Source: Bacteroidota bacterium (lineage in GTDB: Bacteria; Bacteroidota; Bacteroidia; Chitinophagales; Chitinophagaceae). Taken from it: 64,000 nt of DNA. Positions 17,654 through 27,556 of the stretch are shown one piece after another. Position 1 is the stretch's first letter. The number at the start of each line of letters is the position of its first letter. The notes under the pieces were generated by a model. That model was not told the DNA's origin. It did not search any database and saw only the letters and a program-made list of their open reading frames with translations. Location of the stretch: contig CANGQJ010000009.1 in NCBI GenBank assembly GCA_947456625.1, positions 41,532 to 105,531 of the forward strand, read 5' to 3'. A program made the position numbers and the translations under genes.

Positions 17654-20600
17654 ATGTTGCAAATTATAAGTAAGCTTTTTGGAGGATCGAAAAGCGAGAA
17701 GGACGTAAAAAAGATACAGCATCTAGTAGGTGTTATTAATGGTCATTTTGAAGGCTTTAAAACCTTGTCAAACGACGATTTAAGAGCAAAAACTACACAA
17801 TTAAAGGCTAAAATAAAGGAGCATGTAAGTGCATTAGATGCTTTAATTGATAAGGCACAACAGGAAGCTGAGTCATTACCATTAAGCGACTTAATGGGAC
17901 GTGATGCCATATATGAAAACATAGATAAAATAAAAAAAGATCGTGACCAGGAGCTTGAAAAAGTTTTATGGGACATTTTGCCAGAAGCATTTGCAGTGGT
18001 AAAGGAAGCTGCGCGTCGTTTTACAGATAACGAAACTTTGGCTTCAACAGCAACTAGCTTAGACCGTGAATTGTCGGTTAAAAAAGAATATATCTCCATT
18101 AATGGGGATCAGGTAGTTTTCCAAACAACTTGGAAGGCAGCTGGCACCCCGGTTACATGGAATATGGTGCATTATGATGTGCAATTAATTGGTGGTATTG
18201 TTTTACACCAAGGCAAAATTGCTGAAATGAGCACCGGTGAGGGTAAAACTTTGGTTTCAACACTTCCTGCTTATTTAAATGCATTGGCTGGAGAGGGGGT
18301 ACATATTGTAACCGTGAATGATTATTTAGCAAAGCGTGATAGTGAGTGGAACGGAACTTTATTTGAGTGGCTTGGTATTACAGTGGACTGTATTGACAAG
18401 CACCAACCTAATTCCGAGGAGCGTCGTAATGCTTACCGCGCGGACATCACTTACGGAACCAACAACGAATTTGGATTTGATTATTTAAGAGATAATATGG
18501 TTCACTCTCCAGAGGAAATGGTGCAACGCAAGCATCACTTTGCAATGGTAGACGAGGTGGATAGTGTTTTAATTGACGATGCACGTACTCCATTAATTAT
18601 TTCTGGTCCTATTGGCCATCAAACTGGGGAGCAGCAATTTTTTGATTTAAAACCGCGCATCGAAAAATTAGTAGAGGCGCAAAAGAAAATTGTTAGTCAA
18701 TCTTTAATTGAAGCGAAGAAAAAAATTAGCGAAGGCAATGATGATCCAAAAGACGGCGGCTTAGCGCTTTACCGTGCATTTAGAGGACTTCCAAAAAGCA
18801 GTGCTATTATTAAATATTTAAGTGAACCAGGCGTACGTGTAAAAATGCAAAAAGCGGAGAACTTTTATTTAGCCGATCAACAACGTGAAATGCATCATGT
18901 GGATGCTGAATTATATTTCCATATTGATGAAAAAAATAATTCGGTAGAGTTAACCGAAAAAGGACTTCATTTAATTACGGGCGCAGGAGAAGATCCTAAT
19001 TTTTTCTTATTGCCAGATATTAGTGTTGCATTAAACGCAATTGATATTAATGCCGCTTTGAGTGCCGAGGAAAAATTACAACAAAAGGAAGTTATTATTT
19101 CTGACTATAGTGTTAAAGCCGATCGCATTCATACCGTGAATCAGTTATTAAAAGCCTATACTTTATTTGATAAAGATGTAGAGTATGTGGTAATTGAAGG
19201 TCAAGTAAAAATTGTAGACGAGCAAACAGGCCGTATCATGGAAGGGCGTCGTTACTCCGACGGACTACACCAAGCCATTGAAGCAAAAGAAAATGTAAAA
19301 ATTGAGGCAGCTACGCAAACCTACGCTACTATTACCTTACAAAACTTTTTCAGAATGTACCACAAGTTAGGTGGTATGACAGGTACTGCCGAAACCGAAG
19401 CATCCGAGTTTTGGAGTATTTATAAATTAGACGTGGTTTCTATCCCAACAAATATTCCAGCAGTAAGAATTGACGAACAGGATTTAGTATTTAAAACCAA
19501 GCGTGAAAAATTTGGTGCTGTAATAGATGCTATTGAGGATTTAAGGGAAAAAGGAAGACCAGTACTTGTAGGTACCACAAGCGTTGAGGTGAGCGAATTA
19601 TTATCTAGAATGCTGCGTCAAAAAAATATTCCGCACAATGTTCTTAACGCAAAACAACATGCGCGTGAAGCACAAGTAGTAGCGGAAGCTGGATTAACAG
19701 GAGCTATAACAATTGCAACTAACATGGCAGGACGTGGAACGGATATTAAATTAAGCCCCGAAGTAAAAGCTGCAGGTGGTTTAGCTATTTTAGGTACCGA
19801 ACGTCACGAATCACGTCGTGTGGACAGACAGTTAAGAGGTCGTGCTGGACGTCAGGGTGACCCAGGTTCTTCTCAATTTTTTGTTTCCTTGGAGGATGAT
19901 TTAATGCGCATGTTTGGAAGCGAACGTATTGCTAAAGTAATGGACTTTGCTGGATATAAGGAAGGTGAAGTAATTCAACACAGCATGATTACAAAGTCTA
20001 TTGAGCGTGCGCAAAAGAAAGTGGAGGAAAATAACTTTGGTATTAGAAAGCGTTTGTTAGAATACGATGATGTAATGAACAAGCAAAGAGCGGTGATTTA
20101 TAAAAAACGCAGCCATGCTTTATTTGGCGATCGTCTTGCTTTAGACATTGACAATGCATTTTATCAAGTTATAGAAAACTTAGTATTGTCCCATAAAACC
20201 ACAAACACCTACGAGGACTTTAAATTGTCATTAATTGTGAGTGGAGGTTTTGATACAAAAATTTCAGCCGATCAGTTTTATGCTACTAAGGAAAACGATT
20301 TAGTAGAACTTGTTTACCAAGAAGCTATTGCACATTACGAGTATAAGAAAAATGATATCATGCAGGAAAGCATTCCTGTTTTCAAAAAAATAAGATTAGA
20401 ACAAGGAAGTCATATTGAAAATGTTATTGTACCAGTAGGTGATGGCAAAATAGCGTACAATGTACTTGTTAATTTAGACAAGAACATTGCTAGTCAAGGC
20501 CAGGCGCTTGCTACACAAGCCGAAAAATCAATTTCGTTAAGTTTAATTGATGATGCATGGAAGGAACATTTACGTGCAATGGACGACTTAAAACAATCGG

Positions 20601-20950
20601 TACAAACTGCAACTTATGAGCAAAAGGATCCATTGGTAATTTATAAAATGGAAGCTTTTGAATTATTCCGTAAAATGGATATAGAGATAAATCATAAACT
20701 AGTTCAATTCTTATGTCATGTACATTTACCAATAGAGCAAGGCGTAAAAGAAGGTCGTCAACAAAAAACCGATTTATCTAAATTAAACGCAGGCAGAACC
20801 GAGGAAGGTGTTGGAGAAAAACAATACCATGATCCTAGTGAGCAAAAACAAGCACCTATCACTGTTGGCCCAAAAATTGGACGCAACGATCCATGTCCTT
20901 GTGGAAGTGGAAAAAAATACAAAGCATGTCATGGAAAAGATGCCGCTTAA
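17654..20950 (+). CDS. secA: Preprotein translocase ATPase SecA
   Basis: A 1,098-residue SecA motor that pushes unfolded preproteins through SecYEG. Visible are the N-terminal [19 protein letters not shown], Walker A in [14 protein letters not shown], Walker B/DEAD-like [17 protein letters not shown], the [13 protein letters not shown] motif and the second RecA domain with [13 protein letters not shown] and [14 protein letters not shown]. The C-terminal zinc SEC-C motif is [17 protein letters not shown]. It is longer than the ~900-residue E. coli protein because of insertions in the first nucleotide-binding domain, usual in Bacteroidota. ATG at 17654 was chosen over a GTG 23 codons upstream on family start similarity. 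deoC overlaps its 3' end. Confidence 0.96.
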   Translation: MLQIISKLFGGSKSEKDVKKIQHLVGVINGHFEGFKTLSNDDLRAKTTQLKAKIKEHVSALDALIDKAQQEAESLPLSDLMGRDAIYENIDKIKKDRDQELEKVLWDILPEAFAVVKEAARRFTDNETLASTATSLDRELSVKKEYISINGDQVVFQTTWKAAGTPVTWNMVHYDVQLIGGIVLHQGKIAEMSTGEGKTLVSTLPAYLNALAGEGVHIVTVNDYLAKRDSEWNGTLFEWLGITVDCIDKHQPNSEERRNAYRADITYGTNNEFGFDYLRDNMVHSPEEMVQRKHHFAMVDEVDSVLIDDARTPLIISGPIGHQTGEQQFFDLKPRIEKLVEAQKKIVSQSLIEAKKKISEGNDDPKDGGLALYRAFRGLPKSSAIIKYLSEPGVRVKMQKAENFYLADQQREMHHVDAELYFHIDEKNNSVELTEKGLHLITGAGEDPNFFLLPDISVALNAIDINAALSAEEKLQQKEVIISDYSVKADRIHTVNQLLKAYTLFDKDVEYVVIEGQVKIVDEQTGRIMEGRRYSDGLHQAIEAKENVKIEAATQTYATITLQNFFRMYHKLGGMTGTAETEASEFWSIYKLDVVSIPTNIPAVRIDEQDLVFKTKREKFGAVIDAIEDLREKGRPVLVGTTSVEVSELLSRMLRQKNIPHNVLNAKQHAREAQVVAEAGLTGAITIATNMAGRGTDIKLSPEVKAAGGLAILGTERHESRRVDRQLRGRAGRQGDPGSSQFFVSLEDDLMRMFGSERIAKVMDFAGYKEGEVIQHSMITKSIERAQKKVEENNFGIRKRLLEYDDVMNKQRAVIYKKRSHALFGDRLALDIDNAFYQVIENLVLSHKTTNTYEDFKLSLIVSGGFDTKISADQFYATKENDLVELVYQEAIAHYEYKKNDIMQESIPVFKKIRLEQGSHIENVIVPVGDGKIAYNVLVNLDKNIASQGQALATQAEKSISLSLIDDAWKEHLRAMDDLKQSVQTATYEQKDPLVIYKMEAFELFRKMDIEINHKLVQFLCHVHLPIEQGVKEGRQQKTDLSKLNAGRTEEGVGEKQYHDPSEQKQAPITVGPKIGRNDPCPCGSGKKYKACHGKDAA

Positions 20951-21617
20951 TAAATACATTGACCACACCATTTTAAAGCCAACCTGTTTGGTTTCGGATA
21001 TTCAAAAATTATGTGCCGAAGCAAAACAATATAATTTTGCTGCAGTTTGTGTGCCGCCTAATTTTGTAAAGCTTGCAAAAGAACAAGTAGCTGGGTCCGA
21101 TGTTAAAGTGGCCACTGTAATTGGCTTTCCTTTTGGTTATAGTGCAACCGAAGCTAAAATTGCAGAAATTATTTTAGCTATAGTTGATGGCGCTGATGAA
21201 TTGGATGTAGTTGCTAATATTTCCGCTATTAAAAATGGGGATTGGGCAGCAATTGCCGACGAAATAAATCACATTATGCCCATTATTCGTTCAAAAGGGA
21301 AGGCGGTAAAAATAATTATAGAGTCGGGTGTTTTAACCAATGAAGAAATAATAAAGTGTTGTGATATTTATGGCATTGCGGGCATTGATTTTTTAAAAAC
21401 ATCTACTGGTTATGCCGAAAAAGGAGCAAGTGTGGAAGCCGTTCAATTATTTCGTAAACACTTACCAGAAGCTGTTCATATTAAAGCCTCGGGTGGCATT
21501 AGGGATTATGCAACAGCAATGCAAATGATACAAGCTGGTGCAACACGCATTGGATGTAGCGCAGGTGTTGCCATTGTAACAGGTGCCAATACCCAAAATT
21601 TAAAAAGTAACTATTAA
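20940..21617 (+). CDS. deoC: Deoxyribose-phosphate aldolase
   Basis: A 225-residue class I aldolase splitting 2-deoxyribose-5-phosphate into glyceraldehyde-3-phosphate and acetaldehyde in deoxynucleoside catabolism. The start region is [16 protein letters not shown]. The Schiff-base lysine is in [15 protein letters not shown] and a second lysine in [12 protein letters not shown]; the phosphate site is [13 protein letters not shown]. The frame stays open into secA, but ATG at 20940 (with GGAAAAG just upstream) fits the family; ATG at 20931 is an alternative. It overlaps the secA 3' end by 11 bases in another frame, implying translational coupling. Confidence 0.93.
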   Translation: MPLNKYIDHTILKPTCLVSDIQKLCAEAKQYNFAAVCVPPNFVKLAKEQVAGSDVKVATVIGFPFGYSATEAKIAEIILAIVDGADELDVVANISAIKNGDWAAIADEINHIMPIIRSKGKAVKIIIESGVLTNEEIIKCCDIYGIAGIDFLKTSTGYAEKGASVEAVQLFRKHLPEAVHIKASGGIRDYATAMQMIQAGATRIGCSAGVAIVTGANTQNLKSNY

Positions 21618-21654
21618 TTTGTAACTTTAATGAGTTACCATTTTGTTCAATACT

Positions 21655-22836
21655 ATGTTACTAGAAAAAATTAAATCATTGGCTGCTCAAGGGCAGCAAG
21701 AAAATATTGCTATTCGCAGACACTTGCATGCTAATCCCGAATTAAGTTATCAGGAATTTGAGACTTGTAAATTTGTGCAAGCCGAATTAAAAAAAATAGG
21801 TATTCCCTTTACTGTAATTGCAACAACCGGTGTACTTGGAATTATTGAGGGTAAAAATCCTACAAAGCGTGTTATTGCACTTCGTGCCGACATGGATGCA
21901 CTTCCAATTTTGGAAGAAAACAACATTGATTATAAATCAAAAAATTCGGGCGTGATGCATGCATGTGGCCATGATGTGCACACTACTATTTTACTTGGAG
22001 CTGCTAAAATTTTATGGAGTTTAAAGGACGAATTTGAAGGCACTATTAAATTATTATTCCAACCGGGTGAAGAAAAAAATCCGGGAGGCGCAAGTTATAT
22101 GATTCGTGATGGTGCTTTACAAAACCCTGCACCACAAGGTATCATTGGGTTACACGTGCATCCAGGTTTGCCTTTTGGAAAATTAAGTTTTAGAAAAGGA
22201 CGTGTGATGGCTAGTGCCGATGAATTATATGTAAGCATTAAAGGTTCCGGTGGACATGCTGCTACGCCGCATCAAACTGTGGACACAGTATTAGTGGCCG
22301 CACAATTAATTACAAGTTTGCAAACTATTATTTCGCGTAATAGAAATCCTCAAAATCCTTCGGTATTATCCATATGTTCTATTCAAGGAGGTCACACCAC
22401 TAATGTAATTCCAAGTGAAGTAAAACTTATGGGTACATTTAGAGCCATGGATGAAACCTGGCGTTTTAAAGCACATGAGCTTATGTTGCAACAAGCAAAA
22501 GGGTTGGCTATAGCAACTGGTGCAGAAATTGATTTTAGAGTAGATGTTGGATATCCAACCGTTGACAACGAGCCTATTATCACCGAAGCTGCTTGGAAAT
22601 TAGCAGATATTTATATGGGTGCTGGTAATGTAGAGGAAACGGAACTTCGTATGGGTGCCGAGGACTTTGGATATTATTCACAAGTGATACCTGGTTGCTT
22701 TTTTAGATTAGGTGTTCGCAATGAATCCAAGGACGCAATACATAATGTACATACACCTGTGTTTAAAATAGACGAGGATGCAATTGAACATGGCGTTGGT
22801 ATGATGGCATGGCTTGGAGTAAGTCTTTTTGCCTAA
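21655..22836 (+). CDS. M20 family metallo-amidohydrolase
   Basis: A 393-residue M20D-type amidohydrolase (hippurate hydrolase / N-acyl amino-acid amidohydrolase group), cleaving an acyl group from an amino acid. Metal ligands are seen in MHACGHDVHTTILLGAAKIL, LFQPGEEKNPGGASYM, GIIGLHVHP and, near the C-terminus, RMGAEDFGYYSQ plus IHNVHTPVFKIDE. The dimerisation domain contains GSGGHAATPHQTVDTV. No signal peptide, so probably cytosolic. ATG at 21655 preferred to an upstream TTG. It follows deoC by 37 bases. Confidence 0.9.
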   Translation: MLLEKIKSLAAQGQQENIAIRRHLHANPELSYQEFETCKFVQAELKKIGIPFTVIATTGVLGIIEGKNPTKRVIALRADMDALPILEENNIDYKSKNSGVMHACGHDVHTTILLGAAKILWSLKDEFEGTIKLLFQPGEEKNPGGASYMIRDGALQNPAPQGIIGLHVHPGLPFGKLSFRKGRVMASADELYVSIKGSGGHAATPHQTVDTVLVAAQLITSLQTIISRNRNPQNPSVLSICSIQGGHTTNVIPSEVKLMGTFRAMDETWRFKAHELMLQQAKGLAIATGAEIDFRVDVGYPTVDNEPIITEAAWKLADIYMGAGNVEETELRMGAEDFGYYSQVIPGCFFRLGVRNESKDAIHNVHTPVFKIDEDAIEHGVGMMAWLGVSLFA

Positions 22837-22950
22837 TATTTGTACTTAAAAAATTAATAATCAATTAGTTAGGCAGTAAAAAAATTAATTTTCAATTATT
22901 TCAGTAACTTCGTATTACTTGTAAACTAACATTCGTTATAAATATATTGC

Positions 22951-25293
22951 ATGTCAAATAAAGAGAACCTAAGAAAAGACCAAGCATTGGAATACCATGC
23001 TGGTGGACGTCCTGGAAAAATTGAAGTGGTGCCCACTAAAGAAACTAAAACACAAAAAGATCTTTCACTGGCTTATAGCCCAGGAGTGGCTATTCCATGT
23101 ACCGAAATTCACAACAATCCTGCAGACGTTTACAAGTATACTGCTAAAGGAAATTTAGTGGGTGTTATTACAAATGGAACTGCGGTTTTAGGACTTGGGA
23201 ATATTGGTCCCGAAGCAAGTAAACCTGTAATGGAGGGAAAGGCAGTACTTTTTAAAATTTTTGCAGACATAGACGTTTTTGACATTGAAATAAATGAAAC
23301 CGATCCGGATAAATTTGTTCAAATTGTAAAATCATTGGAGCCCACTTTTGGTGGTATTAATTTAGAAGATATTAAAGCACCTGAGTGTTTTTATATTGAG
23401 CAAAAGTTAAAGGAGCAAATGAATATTCCGGTCATGCATGATGACCAACATGGTACAGCCATTATTAGTAGTGCCGCATTATTAAATGCTTTAGAATTAC
23501 AAAAAAAGAAAATTGATAAAGCCAAGTTTGTAGTAAGTGGAGCAGGTGCTGCTGCAATGGCATGTATTAAATTATATGTTGCATTAGGAGCAAAGTATGA
23601 AAACTTTACTTTGTTTGATAAAGATGGAGTATTACACGAAGGCCGAACCGACTTAGGTGAGGATCGTATACCTTTTGCTGTAAAGTCAAGTGCTATTACC
23701 ATTCAACAAGCGTTTAAAAACGCCGATGTATTTTTAGGGTTAAGTGTGGGCAATGTTATTTCAGCAGATATGATTGCATCCATGCCAAAAAATCCAATTG
23801 TATTTGCACTTGCAAATCCCGATCCTGAAATTGCTTACGATGTTGCAACAAGTGTGCGTAAGGATATTATTATGGCAACTGGTCGTTCCGACTATCCAAA
23901 TCAAGTTAATAATGTTTTAGGATTTCCTTACATTTTTAGAGGTGCTTTGGATGTGCGTGCTAAACAAATTAACGAGGCCATGAAACTGGCAGCTGTTAAA
24001 GCTTTGGCGGAACTTGCTAAAACAGCAGTGCCCGATATTGTAAACATGGCTTACAATCAACAAAATTTATGTTTTGGCAACGAGTATATTATTCCAAAAC
24101 CTTTGGACCCTCGATTATTAAGCACCCTTGCTCCAGCAGTTGCAAAAGCGGCTATGGATTCTGGCGTTGCTCAACAAAATATTAGTAATTGGGAAAGTTA
24201 TGTGTTGCAATTAAATAAACGCTTAGGGCTAGATAATCAGTTAATGCGCATTTTAAGTAATAAGGCAAGACGTGATCCAAAGCGTTTGGTATTTGCAGAC
24301 GCAGAAAATACTAAAATATTAAAAGCAGCAAGCATTGTTTATGACGATGGCATTGCATATCCTATTTTATTAGGAAATGAAACGCGTATTAAAAATATTG
24401 CCGAAGCAAACAACATTGATGTTTCTGACTTGCCAATTATTGATGTGCGTAGCGATGCAATGGAGTCTAAGCGTGAGTTTTTTGGTTCCTTATTATTCCA
24501 GAAAAGACAACGCAAAGGAGTTAATAAATATGAGAGTTTAAAATTAATGCGCACGCAAAATTATTTTGGTGCCATGATGGTGGAGACCGGAGAAGCCGAC
24601 GCAATGCTTTCGGGGCTTACACGAAATTATGCCGATGGTATTAAACCTGCTTTACAAACCATTGGGGTAGAGGAAGGGGGAAGTAAAATTGCAGGCATGT
24701 ATTTGCTACTCACTAAAAAAGGGCCTTTATTTTTAGCGGACACCACGGTAAATATTAACCCAACTGCCGAAGAAATTGCAGATATTACTTTACTAGTTGC
24801 CAAAGAAGTGCGCAACTTTAATATGGTGCCAAGAGTAGCTATGTTAAGCTATTCTAATTTTGGAAGTAGCGAAACACCGGATGCTAAAAAAATGGCAGAA
24901 GCAACCAAAATTGTGAAGCAAAAAAATCCAAACTTAGTTGTGGATGGTGAAATGCAAGGTATGCTTGTATTTAACAAGGAAATTTTACGTGAAAATTATC
25001 CGTTTAGTGAATTAGTAGACGCCGACGTAAACGTGCTTATTTTCCCTAATTTATCGGCCGGCAATATTTCCTATCATTTATTAAAAGAAGTGGGCGGAGT
25101 GGATATTATTGGTCCAATTTTATTAGGACTTAAAAAGCCGGTAAATGTATTGCAATTGGGATCTGACGTGCGTAATATCATTAATATGGCTACCGTTAGT
25201 GTAGTAGATGCCCAATTAAAAACACGGATTGATACCGACGCCGAAGTGCAAAGAACAAGTTGGTGGAAACGTATGAAAAAGCGTAAGCAATAG
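22951..25293 (+). CDS. maeB: NADP-dependent malic enzyme with phosphotransacetylase-like domain
   Basis: A 780-residue MaeB-type malic enzyme oxidatively decarboxylating malate to pyruvate. The N-terminal malic domain has DLSLAYSPGVAIPCTEI and VMHDDQHGTAIISSAALLNA. The dinucleotide domain has VVSGAGAAAMACIKLY and FALANPDPEIAYDVATSVRK. The C-terminal ~330 residues form a phosphotransacetylase-like domain (LVFADAENTKILKAASIVYD, TGEADAMLSGLTRNYADGIK), which is regulatory in this class. Length is exactly that of the class. It acts together with the mdh elsewhere in the window at the malate node. Monocistronic, or followed by mlaE after 20 bases. Confidence 0.94.
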   Translation: MSNKENLRKDQALEYHAGGRPGKIEVVPTKETKTQKDLSLAYSPGVAIPCTEIHNNPADVYKYTAKGNLVGVITNGTAVLGLGNIGPEASKPVMEGKAVLFKIFADIDVFDIEINETDPDKFVQIVKSLEPTFGGINLEDIKAPECFYIEQKLKEQMNIPVMHDDQHGTAIISSAALLNALELQKKKIDKAKFVVSGAGAAAMACIKLYVALGAKYENFTLFDKDGVLHEGRTDLGEDRIPFAVKSSAITIQQAFKNADVFLGLSVGNVISADMIASMPKNPIVFALANPDPEIAYDVATSVRKDIIMATGRSDYPNQVNNVLGFPYIFRGALDVRAKQINEAMKLAAVKALAELAKTAVPDIVNMAYNQQNLCFGNEYIIPKPLDPRLLSTLAPAVAKAAMDSGVAQQNISNWESYVLQLNKRLGLDNQLMRILSNKARRDPKRLVFADAENTKILKAASIVYDDGIAYPILLGNETRIKNIAEANNIDVSDLPIIDVRSDAMESKREFFGSLLFQKRQRKGVNKYESLKLMRTQNYFGAMMVETGEADAMLSGLTRNYADGIKPALQTIGVEEGGSKIAGMYLLLTKKGPLFLADTTVNINPTAEEIADITLLVAKEVRNFNMVPRVAMLSYSNFGSSETPDAKKMAEATKIVKQKNPNLVVDGEMQGMLVFNKEILRENYPFSELVDADVNVLIFPNLSAGNISYHLLKEVGGVDIIGPILLGLKKPVNVLQLGSDVRNIINMATVSVVDAQLKTRIDTDAEVQRTSWWKRMKKRKQ

Positions 25294-25301
25294 AAATTCA
25301 C

Positions 25302-25309
25302 TAACTTTG
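25302..25309 (+). promoter_or_regulatory. Bacteroidota -7 promoter element abutting the mlaE start
   Basis: TAACTTTG, an exact TAnnTTTG match, ends four bases before the mlaE ATG, predicting an essentially leaderless transcript. No clear -33 TTG is visible in the maeB 3' end. Confidence 0.4.
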
Positions 25310-25313
25310 TGGT

Positions 25314-26051
25314 ATGAATTTTTTCACGCATTTTGGTAAATACCTTTTAATGCTAAAAGGGATGTTTTCAAAAACAGACAATAAATTAATGTTTTGGAAA
25401 CAATATATGAGACAGTGCTATGATATTGGCATTGGTTCGCTTCCAATTGTAATTATAATCTCCTTTTTTTTAGGCGCGGTAATGACAGTTCAAACTACCG
25501 CTCAATTGGTTAACCCAATGGTGCCTTTGTCTACCATTGGTATTATTGTGCGAGATGGTATGATACTTGAGTTTGCACCTACTTTTTTGTGTATTGTACT
25601 TGCAGGAGTGGTGGGTAGTAAAATTGCAAGTGAATTGGGAAACATGCGTACCACCGAGCAAATAGATGCTTTAGAAATTATTGGGATTAATTCAAAAAAC
25701 TATTTAATTCTTCCAAAAATTCTTGGTGCCTTTACTATGGTACCATTACTTGTAGGTATTTCCGCAGTAATAGGTATTTGGGGTGGATATTTAGTAGGAG
25801 GTTGGGCTGGTGTTATACCTAACGAAGTTTTTTTAAATGGAATTCGCAAAGGGCTTAATACCGATTATATTGCAGTTGCATTTTATAAATCTTTCATTTT
25901 TGCTTTTATTATAAGTACCGTACCTGCCTATTTTGGTTATTATGTTAAAGGAGGTGCATTAGAAATTGGAAAAGCAGGAACTCAGTCTGTGGTTGTTAGT
26001 TGCATTTTAATTTTAATCGCCGATTATTTAGTGGCAACTATTGCATTATAA
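25314..26051 (+). CDS. MlaE-family ABC transporter permease
   Basis: A 245-residue inner-membrane permease of the MlaE/YrbE family, moving phospholipids with an MlaF ATPase and an MCE-domain protein. Evidence is the N-terminal amphipathic helix, IVIIISFFLGAVMTVQTTAQ, the family region GVVGSKIASELGNMRTTEQI followed by DALEIIGINSKNYLILP, and five hydrophobic spans. It is isolated from its presumed ATPase (13.8-14.6 kb). It sits between malic enzyme and a beta-CASP nuclease with no MCE-domain gene nearby. Confidence 0.9.
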   Translation: MNFFTHFGKYLLMLKGMFSKTDNKLMFWKQYMRQCYDIGIGSLPIVIIISFFLGAVMTVQTTAQLVNPMVPLSTIGIIVRDGMILEFAPTFLCIVLAGVVGSKIASELGNMRTTEQIDALEIIGINSKNYLILPKILGAFTMVPLLVGISAVIGIWGGYLVGGWAGVIPNEVFLNGIRKGLNTDYIAVAFYKSFIFAFIISTVPAYFGYYVKGGALEIGKAGTQSVVVSCILILIADYLVATIAL

Positions 26052-26112
26052 TTTCTCCTACTTGATTTTATCTACGCCATATTCGGTAACTTAGAAGTAT
26101 TAAATATTTAGT

Positions 26113-27516
26113 ATGAAAATAAGTTTTCATGGAGCTGCGCGCACTGTTACGGGCTCCAAGCATTTGGTACAATTAGATAATGGAGAAAGTTTTTTATTAG
26201 ACTGTGGAATGTTTCAAGGAATGGGACGAGACACCGAAGGTTTAAACGCTAGTTTTGGATTTGATGCAACCAAAGTGGATTATGTTATTTTATCTCATGC
26301 ACACATTGATCATACTGGCTTATTACCCAAATTAGCTAAAGAGGGATTTGCTGGAAATATTTATTGCACACCTGCAACCAAGGCATTAACCGAGATATTA
26401 TTAAAGGATTCCGCAATGATTCAACGCGATGATGCTAAGTTTGGCAATAAGCGCAGAGCTAAGCAGGGCTTGCCTCCCATTGAGCCTTTATATGATATAG
26501 ACGATGTTGCTTTGGTTTTGCCATTATTAACTGTTATTGAATATGAAAAACCAACCCAAATTTCAAATAGCGTTGAACTGTTGTATACCGATGCTGGTCA
26601 TATTATTGGAAGTGCTGCAGTAAGTTTAAAAATTAATGAAGGAGGCGAAGTGAAAACATTAACTTTTAGTGGTGACATAGGTAGGTATCGTGATATGATT
26701 TTACGTTCTCCTTCGGTTTTTCCTGCTGCAGATTTTATCATTATCGAAAGCACTTATGGGGACAAACTTCATGATTTAATTCATACTACCCCCGACGACT
26801 TATTAAATTGGATTCAAACTACTTGTATAGAAAATAAAGGCAACTTAATTATTCCAGCATTTAGTGTGGGTAGAACACAGGAAATTTTATACGAATTAAA
26901 CCAATTGTCGCTTGAAAAAAAATTACCTCATGTCCCCATTTATGTGGATAGTCCATTAAGTATTGAAGCAACAGAAGTGGTAAAATCTTTTCCTAAATAT
27001 TTTAATAAAACCATTCAGCACATTTTAGAAATAGACGATGATCCATTTGATTTTGAGGGTTTGCGTTATATTAAAACAGTTGACGAGAGTAAGGCTTTAA
27101 ATGAGGACCTACATCCTAAAGTTATTATTTCTGCTTCCGGTATGGCCGACGCAGGTAGGGTAAAACACCATATTAAAAACAATATCGAAAATCCAAAATG
27201 CGCCATTTTATTAGTGGGTTATTGTGAGCCACATTCCTTGGGAGGACGCCTTATGAATGGCCAAAAGGAAGTGCGCATTTATAGTGACACTTATCCTGTG
27301 AAAGCTAAGGTAGGCTCTATTCGTAGCATGAGTGCCCATGGAGACTATGAGGATTTAATGCAATTTTTAGCTTGTCAAAATCCACTAGCAGTAAAGCAAA
27401 TTTATGTGGTACATGGCGAGGCCGATGTGCAGGATCATTTTGCAGAACGCTTAAGAAAAAAAGGTTTCAAGGAAGTAATTGTTCCTGAAATGCATGAGAC
27501 CTTTGTAATGCAATAG
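26113..27516 (+). CDS. MBL-fold beta-CASP RNA/DNA-processing hydrolase
   Basis: A 467-residue metallo-beta-lactamase-fold protein with a beta-CASP domain and C-terminal RNA-metabolising motif, the same architecture as CPSF73/YSH1-like exonucleases. Zinc ligands are seen in ILSHAHIDHTGLLPKL (H62, H64, D66, H67), DAGHIIGSAAVSLK and FSGDIGRYRDM. The beta-CASP segment has AFSVGRTQEILYELN, VPIYVDSPLSIEATEV and ISASGMADAGRVKHH. The final histidine is in YVVHGEADVQDHFAE. Predicted cytosolic endo- or exonuclease; the actual substrate is unproven. It appears to be a single-gene unit. Confidence 0.88.
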   Translation: MKISFHGAARTVTGSKHLVQLDNGESFLLDCGMFQGMGRDTEGLNASFGFDATKVDYVILSHAHIDHTGLLPKLAKEGFAGNIYCTPATKALTEILLKDSAMIQRDDAKFGNKRRAKQGLPPIEPLYDIDDVALVLPLLTVIEYEKPTQISNSVELLYTDAGHIIGSAAVSLKINEGGEVKTLTFSGDIGRYRDMILRSPSVFPAADFIIIESTYGDKLHDLIHTTPDDLLNWIQTTCIENKGNLIIPAFSVGRTQEILYELNQLSLEKKLPHVPIYVDSPLSIEATEVVKSFPKYFNKTIQHILEIDDDPFDFEGLRYIKTVDESKALNEDLHPKVIISASGMADAGRVKHHIKNNIENPKCAILLVGYCEPHSLGGRLMNGQKEVRIYSDTYPVKAKVGSIRSMSAHGDYEDLMQFLACQNPLAVKQIYVVHGEADVQDHFAERLRKKGFKEVIVPEMHETFVMQ

Positions 27517-27556
27517 GATTGCTATTTAATTGGAGCATTTTTGTTAAATTTACTCC

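Noticed and set aside
20808..20939. Longer deoC starting deep inside secA
   Set aside because: The extension does not resemble the aldolase N-terminus and overlaps the secA zinc motif; the family start is at 20940.
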